DNA of 41,978 nt from Pelotomaculum schinkii. GTDB taxonomy: Bacteria; Bacillota; Desulfotomaculia; Desulfotomaculales; Pelotomaculaceae. The notes beneath the pieces were generated by a model that ran no database searches, was not told where the DNA came from, and worked only from the letters and a program-made list of their open reading frames with translations. The translations under genes and the position numbers were made by a program. Shown piece after piece: positions 22,437-31,146 of the stretch. Each line of letters opens with the position of its first letter. Position 1 is the stretch's first letter. The stretch lies in the NCBI RefSeq assembly GCF_004369205.1, contig NZ_QFGA01000005.1:1-41978 (forward strand). The letters run 5' to 3'.

Positions 22437-25142
22437 TTATTTACTTTCATTAGCCAGAATCTGACCCAGTGCAACGAGCAGATCTTCATACTGCATACCC
22501 CATGCGTCATACTCTTTCCTTAAAGTGATTGCATCAAACTTGCAGCGGGTGGTGCACAGGCCACAGCCGATGCAGATATTTTCATCAACATGAGCAACAC
22601 CGCAACCCAGACAGCGTTCAGTCTCGTTTTTGACCTGTTCTTCGGTAAAGGTTGCACGGGAGTCATTGAAGGTCTTCACTGCTTCTTCCTTGACCATAGG
22701 ACGCTGACGCGGCATGGTATCGTAGCTGCTAAGATCAGCATTTTCCTTATCAAGATAATGGAGATTTCTACGGTCACGACCGAGTACCAGACTATGACCT
22801 TCCCAAACATAACGGTGCAGGGATTCAGCTGCTTCCTTGCCTGCTGCGATAGCGTCAATAGCAAACTTCGGGCCGGAATAAGCGTCGCCGCCAACGAAGA
22901 TATCAGGTTCTGCAGTCTGATATACTTCGAACGGAGTCGGCAGGTGGTATTCTTCGGGTTCCAGACCGGCTGCTACAGCAGTCTTAAATGTAACAACATC
23001 CTGAATCGGAACGGTCTTTGCTGTATTGTTGCTGTTTAGTTCAACCTTGCTGCCATCCAGCAGGCTGCCCCATTCGATAGACTGACCGATTGCAGCAAGA
23101 ACGTTGTCACACTCTACTGTCATGGTGTCGTTCTCATCGTACTTCGGGTTGAACTCCCCGGTTTCTGGATCAATGGTAGACAGACAACGCATGAATTCTA
23201 CGCCAACAACCCTTCCGTTTTCAGTAAGGATGCGCTTCGGTCCCCAACCATTGTTGATGGAAATGCCTTCTGCTTCAGTGTCTTCTATTTCATCTGCGGA
23301 AGCAGGCATGGTTTCGCGGGATTCCAGGCAGTAAAGCGCAACAGCATCGGAGCCTTTGCGGATAGCGGCTCTTGTTACATCAACTGCTACATTGCCGCCA
23401 CCGATGACTACAGTCTTACCAGCCAGCTCAGCCTGCTTGCCAAGGTTGATCTGCTTCAAGAAATCAACTCCTGACATAACGTTTTCGGAATCTTCACCCT
23501 CGATACCAAGCTTACGGCCGCCCTGAGCGCCAATTGCCAGGTAGAAGCCCTTGAAGCCGCACCGACGCAGTTCGTCCAAAGTGACATATTTGCCGACTTC
23601 TGCCCCGGTAACAAACTTGACACCCATTGCACGCAGGATATCGATTTCTGCTTCCACGATGCTCTTTTCAAGACGAAATGACGGAATACCAAGTGTCAGC
23701 ATGCCGCCGAGCTGCTTTTCTTTTTCAAACACAGTAACATCATGACCGAGTTCTGCCAGATAGTAAGCGCAGGACAGGCCGGCAGGGCCGGAACCGACTA
23801 CTGCAATCTTCTGGCCCTTGTCATTCAATTTCTTAGGAACAAAGCGGGTTTCAGCCTTCATGTCCTGCTCGGCAATGAACTTCTTGATTTCATCGATAGC
23901 AACAGGATCATCAATATCGCCGCGGCTGCAAACATCTTCGCACCGACGGTTACAGATGCTGCCACATACCGCGGGAAGTGGATTATCCTTCTTAATCAGT
24001 TCCAGTGCCTCACGGTACTTACCCTGAGATGCTAATTTAATATAACCCTGAACAGCAATGTGCGCCGGGCAATCTGTCTTGCAGGGAGAAGTGCCGGTTT
24101 CCGGAACAACATAACCACGTTCGGTCAACAGGTCAGGTCTCCAGTGCTTTTCACTATATTCAGGATTTCCCGGAATTACAGCAGCTTTAATTTCTACAGG
24201 CTTCTTTTCGCAAAGTTGCTGGCTCAGCTTAACAGCATTCATGGGACATACTTCTACGCACTGGCCGCAAGCAACGCACTTTTCTTTGTCAACACTAGAT
24301 AAATAATTTGAGCGAACCATGTCCGGGGTGTTGCAGTACCAGCCCGTACGGAGCGCCATGCAGGAGGACCAATGGCAGTTGCAGATAAAAGTAGATTCTT
24401 CAGGTCCATAGACATTAGTCAGTTCATGAACAAAGCCGTTTTCTTCTGCTTTTCTTAAAATTTCATAGCATTCTTCCTTAGAAATTCTTCTTGCTTTGCC
24501 GGTGCGGATACAGCTTTCTGAGAAACTGCCAAGTGAAATGCACCATTCACCTTCGAGGTCATGACCGATTTCACCGTTCATACGACGGGTATGACGGCAT
24601 TCACAGGGGGCAACAGAGATAGAAGGATAGTATTTATCAACCCAGTAGGAAGCCTCTTCCAGGTTAACCGTTTTACTATCATTTTCGACTGCCTTCTGAA
24701 CCGGGAGTACACGTACAAGGCCGGTGCCCATCGGGAAGTACTTGGAGAATCCCTTATTCAAGCCTTGAATATATGCAGGGAATGCCCAGGCGATCTGCGG
24801 ATACTTGTCCGTACGCCAATAATCCATTGCGCCCAGTTCCATACTGCCGGGAACAAAAATAGGAAGATAAACACGGTCTACACCTTTGTCATCAGTCATG
24901 TATTCAAGAATACCGATATGCACCATCTCGTCGAGCAGTTTCGCGGTATATTCCAGGGGCTTGTCAATTCTCTTAGAGACTTGGTCGATATAGGTAGGCG
25001 TACGGAGTTCAATCTTCAGTGCCGTGTCTACCATTTCGTCGGTCAGCAATGCGTCAAAAAAGATATATTCAGGGGATGTTTCGGTCGGATTCTGGTTCAG
25101 AGCATTGATATGCGTGACCAATTTGGCAAGATTTTCTCGCAA
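22437..25142 (-). CDS. Fusion: winged-helix/Fe-S domain, GltD-like flavoprotein, ferredoxin
   Basis: This 901-aa protein joins three modules. Residues about 1-305 match the Fe-S paralogues at 14862 and 18343: winged helix, CECR (180-183), CNC (254-256) and one ferredoxin motif (C289, C292, C295, C299). Residues about 350-810 are a glutamate-synthase small-subunit-like flavoprotein: an N-terminal Cys-rich part (CKTDCP, then CGSICNRRCEDVC), the FAD motif GSGPAGLSCAYYLAELG and the NAD(P)H motif VIGGGNVAVDV. The end carries a ferredoxin pattern (CLGCG, CIGCGLCTTRC). TTG 25142 is chosen because AAGGAGT sits eight bases upstream; the longer frame to 25250 lacks support. It probably moves electrons between NAD(P)H and ferredoxin-type carriers (inference). 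Confidence 0.82.
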   Translation of the reverse strand: MRENLAKLVTHINALNQNPTETSPEYIFFDALLTDEMVDTALKIELRTPTYIDQVSKRIDKPLEYTAKLLDEMVHIGILEYMTDDKGVDRVYLPIFVPGSMELGAMDYWRTDKYPQIAWAFPAYIQGLNKGFSKYFPMGTGLVRVLPVQKAVENDSKTVNLEEASYWVDKYYPSISVAPCECRHTRRMNGEIGHDLEGEWCISLGSFSESCIRTGKARRISKEECYEILRKAEENGFVHELTNVYGPEESTFICNCHWSSCMALRTGWYCNTPDMVRSNYLSSVDKEKCVACGQCVEVCPMNAVKLSQQLCEKKPVEIKAAVIPGNPEYSEKHWRPDLLTERGYVVPETGTSPCKTDCPAHIAVQGYIKLASQGKYREALELIKKDNPLPAVCGSICNRRCEDVCSRGDIDDPVAIDEIKKFIAEQDMKAETRFVPKKLNDKGQKIAVVGSGPAGLSCAYYLAELGHDVTVFEKEKQLGGMLTLGIPSFRLEKSIVEAEIDILRAMGVKFVTGAEVGKYVTLDELRRCGFKGFYLAIGAQGGRKLGIEGEDSENVMSGVDFLKQINLGKQAELAGKTVVIGGGNVAVDVTRAAIRKGSDAVALYCLESRETMPASADEIEDTEAEGISINNGWGPKRILTENGRVVGVEFMRCLSTIDPETGEFNPKYDENDTMTVECDNVLAAIGQSIEWGSLLDGSKVELNSNNTAKTVPIQDVVTFKTAVAAGLEPEEYHLPTPFEVYQTAEPDIFVGGDAYSGPKFAIDAIAAGKEAAESLHRYVWEGHSLVLGRDRRNLHYLDKENADLSSYDTMPRQRPMVKEEAVKTFNDSRATFTEEQVKNETERCLGCGVAHVDENICIGCGLCTTRCKFDAITLRKEYDAWGMQYEDLLVALGQILANESK

Positions 25143-25333
25143 GATTATCAACTCCTTATTAATTTTAATTTCTAAATCGCAGAAAACATACTTCCGTATT
25201 CCTGCAATTATTTTAAAATTATTATATAGAACCCGAAATTCATTGAACATATTTCACACAATCAAAACCGAAGCCTCTTTCTGTTTTCAAAACACAAAAC
25301 TTTATCTAGCTGATACATAAATTCATCTTAAAA

Positions 25334-25377
25334 AACGCCAAAGCACAAAAATATCCCCGTTTTTGTGCTTTGGCGTT
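25334..25377 (-). terminator. Strong hairpin terminator, 18-bp perfect stem
   Basis: AACGCCAAAGCACAAAAA (25334-25351) is perfectly complementary to 25360-25377, with an 8-nt loop. On the minus strand it is followed by TTTTTAAG. It would stop transcription coming from the sugar-transport operon 215 bp away. The rest of 25251-25592 has no gene. A possible -10 box (TATAAT, minus strand, plus 25221-25226) for the fusion gene lies in it, without a clear -35. Confidence 0.85.
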
Positions 25378-25592
25378 AATTATCCATATGATTTTCTCTT
25401 AGGAATTGCCTAATTTGGACAGAGCAAGAAACAGAAGCCGCAGTTAAAACAGAATGAGCTATCCAGTATATGTCCTAATTAAAGTGACAATCTACAAATT
25501 GTGTGGATAAAATATACTTGCCCCATATCCGGAGGGAGATGTTAAAGTGATCTTGCTATAAAGTTACCAAGATCCGGTTGGATGAACTATTA

Positions 25593-26708
25593 CTATTTAT
25601 TTTCCTGCTTCCACAGGCTGCTCAGTTTGTTTTCCCAGAGCAGTGGGTTGTCTGCTTTTACCTCAAGCGGCACCAGCGGGCCCTGCAGCACCATATAGGC
25701 GCCCTCGTCAGCCCACGGGTTTTCGATTACCTTGGCAGGGGACCACAAGGCGTTATCCTTGGTGACGGTATCTCCGATTTTGGGTATCTCCTTGCCATTT
25801 TTCAGATCATAAAGATATTGTACCGCGAGTTGCGCTGATTCAAAAGCAGGCTGTTCAACAATAGCCAGGACCTTGCCTTCGTTGATTAGCTGCAACCCTT
25901 CCGGACCCATACAGATACCTGTAATGCCGTAATCCTTGGGGTTTAAGCCGGCTGCTTCTATGGCTGTGACTACACCGGCGCCCATGATGTCAGGTGTCTG
26001 CACATATATACCCTTGATCTCTTTTCCATAGCGGGTTATGAGATCGCTGGTCCGTTTATTGGAGTCATCATTGTTCCACTTTCCTTCACCTTGTACAACT
26101 GTAAGCTGCGGGTACTGGTCGACTACCGAGCGAAAGCCCTTGGTGCAGGCCTGGGTGAACATATCCTCCAGAGAACCGGTGATTTCGACTACCACACCCT
26201 TGGGCACCTCGCCGCCGTTGCGGTCTTTAATTCCCTGAACGAAAGCTTCAGCCGCCTTTTTGCTGGATTGCTCAATATCAAAGGACAAGAACATGTCCAC
26301 CTTACCGCCTTCGGGGGAGGTGTCAAGAGCCATGATAGGTATGCCGGCTTCATTCAGCTTTTTAACACCGGGGACAATCGCCTTTAAGTCCACCGCGCCG
26401 GCCATGATAAAGCCATCCACTTTCTGTACTATAAAGTTGTCCATTAATTCCATGATCTTCAAAGAGTCAGCCTGGCCGTCTTTGATATCGACCTTTACCC
26501 CGAGTTCCTTGGCCTTACTTTCTGCTCCGTTGATAAAAGCCTGGATAAAGGGGGCCGTGGGGTCTTTAATAATCATACCGAAAACCAGCTGCTTGCCGTC
26601 CTGGCCCGCCGTTTCGGATTTCTTTTCGCTCTGGCCGGACGCGCAACCGGATAGCAACATAGCCAGCGCCAGCACCGTCACCAGGCCTGTAATCCATTTA
26701 ATCTTCAT
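25593..26708 (-). CDS. Sugar-type ABC transporter substrate-binding lipoprotein
   Basis: This 371-aa protein belongs to the ribose-binding (RbsB-like, Peripla_BP_4) group. The N-terminus is a lipoprotein signal ending in the lipobox LLSGC, so it is anchored outside the membrane. QLVFGMIIKDPTAPFIQAFINGAESKAKELG and GFIMAGAVDLKAIVPGVKKLNEAGIPIMALD are typical of this fold. The ATG follows AAAGGAGG. It is the last gene of the operon; the ligand is likely a sugar, polyol or related small molecule, not defined by the sequence. A 204-bp gap separates it from the permease gene. Confidence 0.9.
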   Translation of the reverse strand: MKIKWITGLVTVLALAMLLSGCASGQSEKKSETAGQDGKQLVFGMIIKDPTAPFIQAFINGAESKAKELGVKVDIKDGQADSLKIMELMDNFIVQKVDGFIMAGAVDLKAIVPGVKKLNEAGIPIMALDTSPEGGKVDMFLSFDIEQSSKKAAEAFVQGIKDRNGGEVPKGVVVEITGSLEDMFTQACTKGFRSVVDQYPQLTVVQGEGKWNNDDSNKRTSDLITRYGKEIKGIYVQTPDIMGAGVVTAIEAAGLNPKDYGITGICMGPEGLQLINEGKVLAIVEQPAFESAQLAVQYLYDLKNGKEIPKIGDTVTKDNALWSPAKVIENPWADEGAYMVLQGPLVPLEVKADNPLLWENKLSSLWKQENK

Positions 26709-26912
26709 TAATAACGCCTCCTTTTTTCTCTCTTGATTCTAGAACTTCAGGACCTTTCTCCAAACACCCCCTAAAGACTGTTTTTGTTGTTTCTCTCTTT
26801 GAAAATGCCGTCTTCTCTTAAAATACATTCGGAGTGAATTACCCAACACATATCGCTGAGTGTTTATTCATGCTTTACGCCGAGTCTGCTACCTCATTGT
26901 CTAATCTCTTTT

Positions 26913-27947
26913 TTAGCCGATCGCCAGCTGATTTGTCTCCTGCTGCTCGTGGCACAGCATCTTTTTAACCTGTTCCTGGTGCAACAAGTGATTGCGGACC
27001 TTCTCTCTTACCCGGTCGATTATGATGGCCAAAAAGATCAACGCGCCCTGGGTGGCGTAAACCAGGCTGACATTCACTCCGAGTAAATTCAGAGAGTTTG
27101 AAATCATACCCAGCAGCAGCGCTCCTCCCAGCATACCCAGCGGGGTTCCTTTGCCGCCATCAAGGCTGGCGCCGCCCAGGATGGCGCCGGCGAAGGACAG
27201 CATGACCATCCCGTCGCCCATGGAGTTGGATATTGAACCCTGCCTGCCGGCCGCCAGAAGACCGGCCACAGCCGCCAGTATACCGCTGATAACAAACGCC
27301 CAGATCACCATTTTGCTCGTATTGATGCCGGAAACAAAGCTGGCCCTGGCATTGCCCCCGGTGGCCACGAAGTAGCGGCCAAAAGTGGTGTGCTGCAAAA
27401 TAAAATGAAATATAATGAAGATGATCAGGACAATCGGGATTGCCACCGGAATATTGCCGACCATTCTGGCTTGCCCGGCATAAGTATAGACTTTAGCGAG
27501 TGGAAAGATGGAGAAGGGGACCAAAAAAAGGACGACGCCACGCAGCATGATCAGCATGGAGAGTGACTGCAGGAAAGGGTTTACCCCTATCTTGGCAATA
27601 AAGACCCCGTTAAAAAGCCCCACCAGGGCTCCCACAGCCAGCGTTATAAAGATGCAAGTGATTGGGTCGATACTGCCTGGAAGCCATTTGGTGGCCAGCA
27701 AGAGGGCAATACCCGGCGCAAAGGCCAGGATAGACTCGATGGATAGATCAAGCAGACCGATGATCATAACCAGGCCCTGCGCCAGGACAAGCATGCTCAT
27801 GATGGCGCTGTGGTAAAAAATGTTGACCAGGTTATCATAGGTCGCAAACTTGGGGGTTATCACCACATTCAGGAGGAAGAACCCCGCGATAATAACCCAT
27901 ATGAGGTTATCCAACAAAAACAACTGCACTTGAAGCTTCTTGGGCAT
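26913..27947 (-). CDS. Ribose-type ABC transporter permease (RbsC-like)
   Basis: This 344-aa protein has about 9-10 hydrophobic helices and the BPD_transp_2 (RbsC/XylH) pattern, including LDLSIESILAFAP, FNGVFIAKIGVNPFLQSLSMLIMLRGV, TTFGRYFVATGGNARASFVSGINT (the usual G-x-N-x-x-A-x-x-x-SGI element) and SFAGAILGGASLDGGKGT. The start ATG 27947 has AAGGGAG upstream. It works with the double-domain ATPase at 28324 and the lipoprotein at 25593. Confidence 0.92.
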   Translation of the reverse strand: MPKKLQVQLFLLDNLIWVIIAGFFLLNVVITPKFATYDNLVNIFYHSAIMSMLVLAQGLVMIIGLLDLSIESILAFAPGIALLLATKWLPGSIDPITCIFITLAVGALVGLFNGVFIAKIGVNPFLQSLSMLIMLRGVVLFLVPFSIFPLAKVYTYAGQARMVGNIPVAIPIVLIIFIIFHFILQHTTFGRYFVATGGNARASFVSGINTSKMVIWAFVISGILAAVAGLLAAGRQGSISNSMGDGMVMLSFAGAILGGASLDGGKGTPLGMLGGALLLGMISNSLNLLGVNVSLVYATQGALIFLAIIIDRVREKVRNHLLHQEQVKKMLCHEQQETNQLAIG

Positions 27948-28011
27948 TAAATCTTACTCCCTTAAGACCAGAATTTTGTAACTACTCGCAAAACGTTTAT
28001 AGTAAGATCCA

Positions 28012-28256
28012 TGTCGTAGGGCGTAGGGCGTAAGGCGTAAAATTTTAGACGTGAGACGTGAGACTTGAGACGTGGGTCTGCATATATTCTGTAACTTTTG
28101 TGCGAATGAATTCGCACCTGCATTTGTTGAAGTATCGCTCCTCATGCCATTACCTTGTTTTCAGACCCCAAAGGCATACAGCATATACTCACGTCCCACG
28201 TCTCACGACCATCCTATAAGGAATGCAGTATAATTCACGCCTTACGCCTTACGACA
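28012..28256. repeat. Inverted blocks of 7-bp repeats plus a palindromic copy
   Basis: The gene-free stretch 27948-28323 contains a left block of CGTAGGG/CGTAAGG and ACGTGAG-type heptamers (about 28015-28076) and a right block with the same heptamers in opposite orientation (about 28187-28254). Between them lies the hairpin TGCGAAT-GA-ATTCGCA (28101-28116) of the dispersed family. A nine-G run follows at 28286-28294. The same heptamer string (CGTAAGG complement) is seen again near 38078-38093. Confidence 0.75.
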
Positions 28257-28323
28257 TCCTGAAATAACAAACTATATTACTTTGAGGGGGGGGGAAGTCT
28301 CTGATGTGTTTGATCCATGATAG

Positions 28324-29874
28324 CTAACTAGGGTTTTCTATCTTATTGCCCTGTACCGCCATATACAGATCTCCTTCAGAAAAATCTGCCCTGCTTAACT
28401 CCCCGGTAATTTCGCCCCGGTACAGTATTAAAATGCGGTCACAGACCATGATCAAGTCGTCCAAGCCCGGCGAGGTCATGATGATTCCCGCTGTTTTGCA
28501 TAAATTTTCTCTGACTATGTCCAGAATGCTTTCTTTGGCGGAGATATCCACGCCCTTAGTAGGCTCGTCCAGCAGCACCACTTTAGGCAGCGTCGCTGCA
28601 ATCCTGCCCACCACAACCTTTTGCTTGTTGCCCCCGCTAAGCTGGTTGACCTCCTGTTCCTGGGAAGCCGTTTTAATACCCAACGTCTCGATAACGCCGG
28701 CTGTAAACTGCCTTTCCCGCGCCTTATTGACTACCCCCCCCCGGCTTACAGCCGGCAGGGAGTTTAAGATGAGATTTTCCCTGACACTCAAAGTGCCCAG
28801 AATTCCCTCGTTCTCTCTGTCTTCGGGCAGGTAAACAATACCTTCTTTTAAAGCCTGGGAGGGATGGGTCAGGCGCCTGACTGTGCCGCCAACTCTGATC
28901 AGCCCGCCTTCCGCCGGCTCAATGCCGGCAATGCTTTTGAGGATCTCCGTCCGGCCACTGCCCCGCAAGCCTGCGAGGCCAAGAATCTCACCCTTTCTCA
29001 ACTGAAAGGTTATATTATGGTAAAATCCCAGCCTGGTCAGGTTTTCCACAGACAATACGGGTCCTTCATTCATATCGCAGGTTGGAACTGACCCTTGGGT
29101 TCTCTTATTAGCCCTGAATTCCTCACCGACAATCAATGAGGAAAGTTTTTCCCTGTTCAGGTCCGCACAGCTTTCTGTGACAATCGTCCTGCCGTCGCGC
29201 AGGACGGTGACCCGGTCACAGACCTTTAACAGTTCATCGGTCCGGTGGGAAATGAAGAGAACGGTGTTCCCGGTCGCCTTGATCTGGTCAATAATTTTAT
29301 ACAGGATCTGCTCATCCTTCTGTGAGAGGGAAGCCGACACCTCATCCAGGATGACAATACCGGCATTTTCCACATAAAACGCTTTCAGCACCAGTAAGAG
29401 CTGGCGCTCACTAATGGAAAGATCGGCCGCTTTGGCACGCGCGTTGATATGGAGGCCTGCTTTTTTTAAAATCTGCTCTGCCCGGCTATAAATCTCCTTC
29501 CAGTTAACAAACCTGTTCCGGCAGATGTAATCGCCCATGAAAAGGTTTTCAGCCACCGTGAAGTCAAGGATCACCTGAGGGTCCTGTGGAACAATGGATA
29601 TCTTCTCTTTTTTGGAGATAATCCTGGTTAAGGCTGTAAATCTCTTATTTTCAACAAATATCTCGCCTTCCGTCGGGCTGATCATACCCGCGATAATCCC
29701 GACCAGGGTTGACTTGCCGGCGCCATTTTTGCCGATGATGCCGTGGACTTCCCCTTTTTGCACATCCAGGTTGACATTGTGCAGGGCTACCGTCCCCGGA
29801 TAAATTTTGGATATTTGGCTCAGTCTTAAGACCGTACCGGTTTCCCCGGCTGCGTTCAATGCGCTTACCGGCAA
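28324..29874 (-). CDS. Ribose-type ABC transporter ATPase, two domains (RbsA-like)
   Basis: This 516-aa protein has two nucleotide-binding domains. Domain 1 has Walker A GKNGAGKST (48-56), a shortened signature LSISERQ instead of LSGGQ, and VILDEVSASL. Domain 2 has the family-typical degenerate Walker A GLRGSGRTE, then LSGGNKQKVVVGRIA and VVLLDEPTKGVD. The start is TTG 29874, nine bases after AAAGGGGG. A nine-base G-run lies inside the coding sequence (plus-strand C's 28734-28742; SRGGVV), a possible slippage site. It is third in the dehydrogenase/transporter operon, after a gap occupied by a repeat element. Confidence 0.92.
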   Translation of the reverse strand: MPVSALNAAGETGTVLRLSQISKIYPGTVALHNVNLDVQKGEVHGIIGKNGAGKSTLVGIIAGMISPTEGEIFVENKRFTALTRIISKKEKISIVPQDPQVILDFTVAENLFMGDYICRNRFVNWKEIYSRAEQILKKAGLHINARAKAADLSISERQLLLVLKAFYVENAGIVILDEVSASLSQKDEQILYKIIDQIKATGNTVLFISHRTDELLKVCDRVTVLRDGRTIVTESCADLNREKLSSLIVGEEFRANKRTQGSVPTCDMNEGPVLSVENLTRLGFYHNITFQLRKGEILGLAGLRGSGRTEILKSIAGIEPAEGGLIRVGGTVRRLTHPSQALKEGIVYLPEDRENEGILGTLSVRENLILNSLPAVSRGGVVNKARERQFTAGVIETLGIKTASQEQEVNQLSGGNKQKVVVGRIAATLPKVVLLDEPTKGVDISAKESILDIVRENLCKTAGIIMTSPGLDDLIMVCDRILILYRGEITGELSRADFSEGDLYMAVQGNKIENPS

Positions 29875-29959
29875 GACGCAAAACCCCCTTTACCTGGCTA
29901 TCGCCTGCAACTAACGAGTATGAACATATAAAACGACATGTATCCCGACAATACCTGTC

Positions 29960-30085
29960 TCCAAAGGAATGCCCCAAAAAGTGCAGGTGCGAATTTATTC
30001 GCACAAATGTTCCATTAGACATTGAAGTACGGCGCTGGCGCGCCGTGTGCGATTGAAATGGCGCCTACATCACTTGCATTTTGCA
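29960..30085. repeat. Palindromic repeat element between operon genes
   Basis: It contains the hairpin TGCGAAT-TT-ATTCGCA (29988-30003), then GGCGCTGGCGCGCC and GTGCGATTGAAATGGCGCC blocks that recur at 33690, 37950 and 40810. It sits in the 243-bp gap between the alcohol dehydrogenase and the ATPase genes, within what is otherwise one operon, and may modulate the transcript or its stability. Confidence 0.7.
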
Positions 30086-30117
30086 CTAATCGGAACACTT
30101 TATTGGGAACAGCTTTA

Positions 30118-31125
30118 TTACGTTTTACAGTAATCCATTTTAAAGAGAATCTTGGCGGCGTTTTTGTCGGAGGCAGTCAACATGGTAAAAGCATCCGCCG
30201 CCGAAGCAAGCGGCAGTATATGTGATACCACCGGAGTAACATCAATAATACCACCGTCTATATAGTCTGTGGCCTTCTTCAGGTCACCTGTCCCGTAAGC
30301 GTTGACACCCTTGACGTCAAGTTCTTTATTCACTATATCGTTGGGGTCAAAGCAAATCTTGTCCTCATACAACCCGGCCATTATCAAACGGCCGCCGGGT
30401 TTAAGCCATTTTACGGCGCCTTGCAAAGTGTTTTCCACCCCAACCGCCTCAATCACCACATCAACCTGACTGGAGGCATCCTCCGGAAAACTTTCCATTA
30501 CCAGGTCTGCCCCAAGTTTTTCAGCAAACGCGCGTCTGCCCGGGGAGAGGTCAACCACGGCCACCCGGCTGATCCCGGCCGCCCGGGCAGCCAAAATGGT
30601 CAAAAGTCCGATCGGGCCCGCCCCGACAATACCCAAACTCACCCCGGGGGTCAACTTCGCTATTGCTGCAATGTGCAGGGCCACAGCCAGCGGTTCCACC
30701 AGAGCCGCCTTCCGCAATGACATGGATTGGGGAATTTTCAAAAGGTACTCCGGCTTCATCAAGAGGTATTCGGCAAAACAACCGGGGGAAACCTCACCAA
30801 TAAAGCCCAGCTCCGGGCAGCGGTTCCCCTGACCCTGCCGGCACCACTCGCAGTTCCCGCAGGAAACCCGCGGGTCTCCCACCACCGCGTCGCCAGGCGA
30901 AAGTCCGGTCACATCAGCCCCGACCTCGGCAACCACGCCTGAAAATTCATGTCCCATGGTAACCGGGATATAAGTTACAAACATTCCCTTGCGGTATATA
31001 TGCAAGTCCGATCCGCAGATGCCGGCATAGGCCACTTTAATCAAAACCTCACCCGGGGCGCAAACGGGCCGCGGGACTTCTTCCACCCTGACATCCCCAA
31101 TGCCGTAATAACGGGCAGCCAACAT
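30118..31125 (-). CDS. Zinc-dependent MDR alcohol/polyol dehydrogenase
   Basis: This 335-aa medium-chain dehydrogenase/reductase belongs to the threonine/sorbitol dehydrogenase group. The catalytic zinc site comes from Cys37 (AGICGSDLH), His and Glu of MGHEFSG, and Glu of VEPLAVALH. The structural zinc loop has four Cys (CGNCEWCRQGQGNRC). The Rossmann motif is GIVGAGPIGLLTI, and Asp in VVDLS suggests NAD(H). It starts 22 bp after the HisD-like gene, with AGGAG as ribosome site. With the importer and the HisD-like enzyme it probably oxidises an imported polyol or sugar-like substrate; which one is not known. Confidence 0.9.
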   Translation of the reverse strand: MLAARYYGIGDVRVEEVPRPVCAPGEVLIKVAYAGICGSDLHIYRKGMFVTYIPVTMGHEFSGVVAEVGADVTGLSPGDAVVGDPRVSCGNCEWCRQGQGNRCPELGFIGEVSPGCFAEYLLMKPEYLLKIPQSMSLRKAALVEPLAVALHIAAIAKLTPGVSLGIVGAGPIGLLTILAARAAGISRVAVVDLSPGRRAFAEKLGADLVMESFPEDASSQVDVVIEAVGVENTLQGAVKWLKPGGRLIMAGLYEDKICFDPNDIVNKELDVKGVNAYGTGDLKKATDYIDGGIIDVTPVVSHILPLASAADAFTMLTASDKNAAKILFKMDYCKT

Positions 31126-31146
31126 GCTCTTCTCCTGCCTTCCTCG

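Noticed and set aside
14317-25142. A hydrogenase operon
   Set aside because: No large or small hydrogenase subunit, and no hypC, D, E or F is present. The Fe-S proteins lack hydrogenase motifs.
28012-28256. Possible CRISPR array from the regular short repeats
   Set aside because: Units are 7 bp and contiguous, without unique spacers of 25-40 bp, and no cas genes are present.
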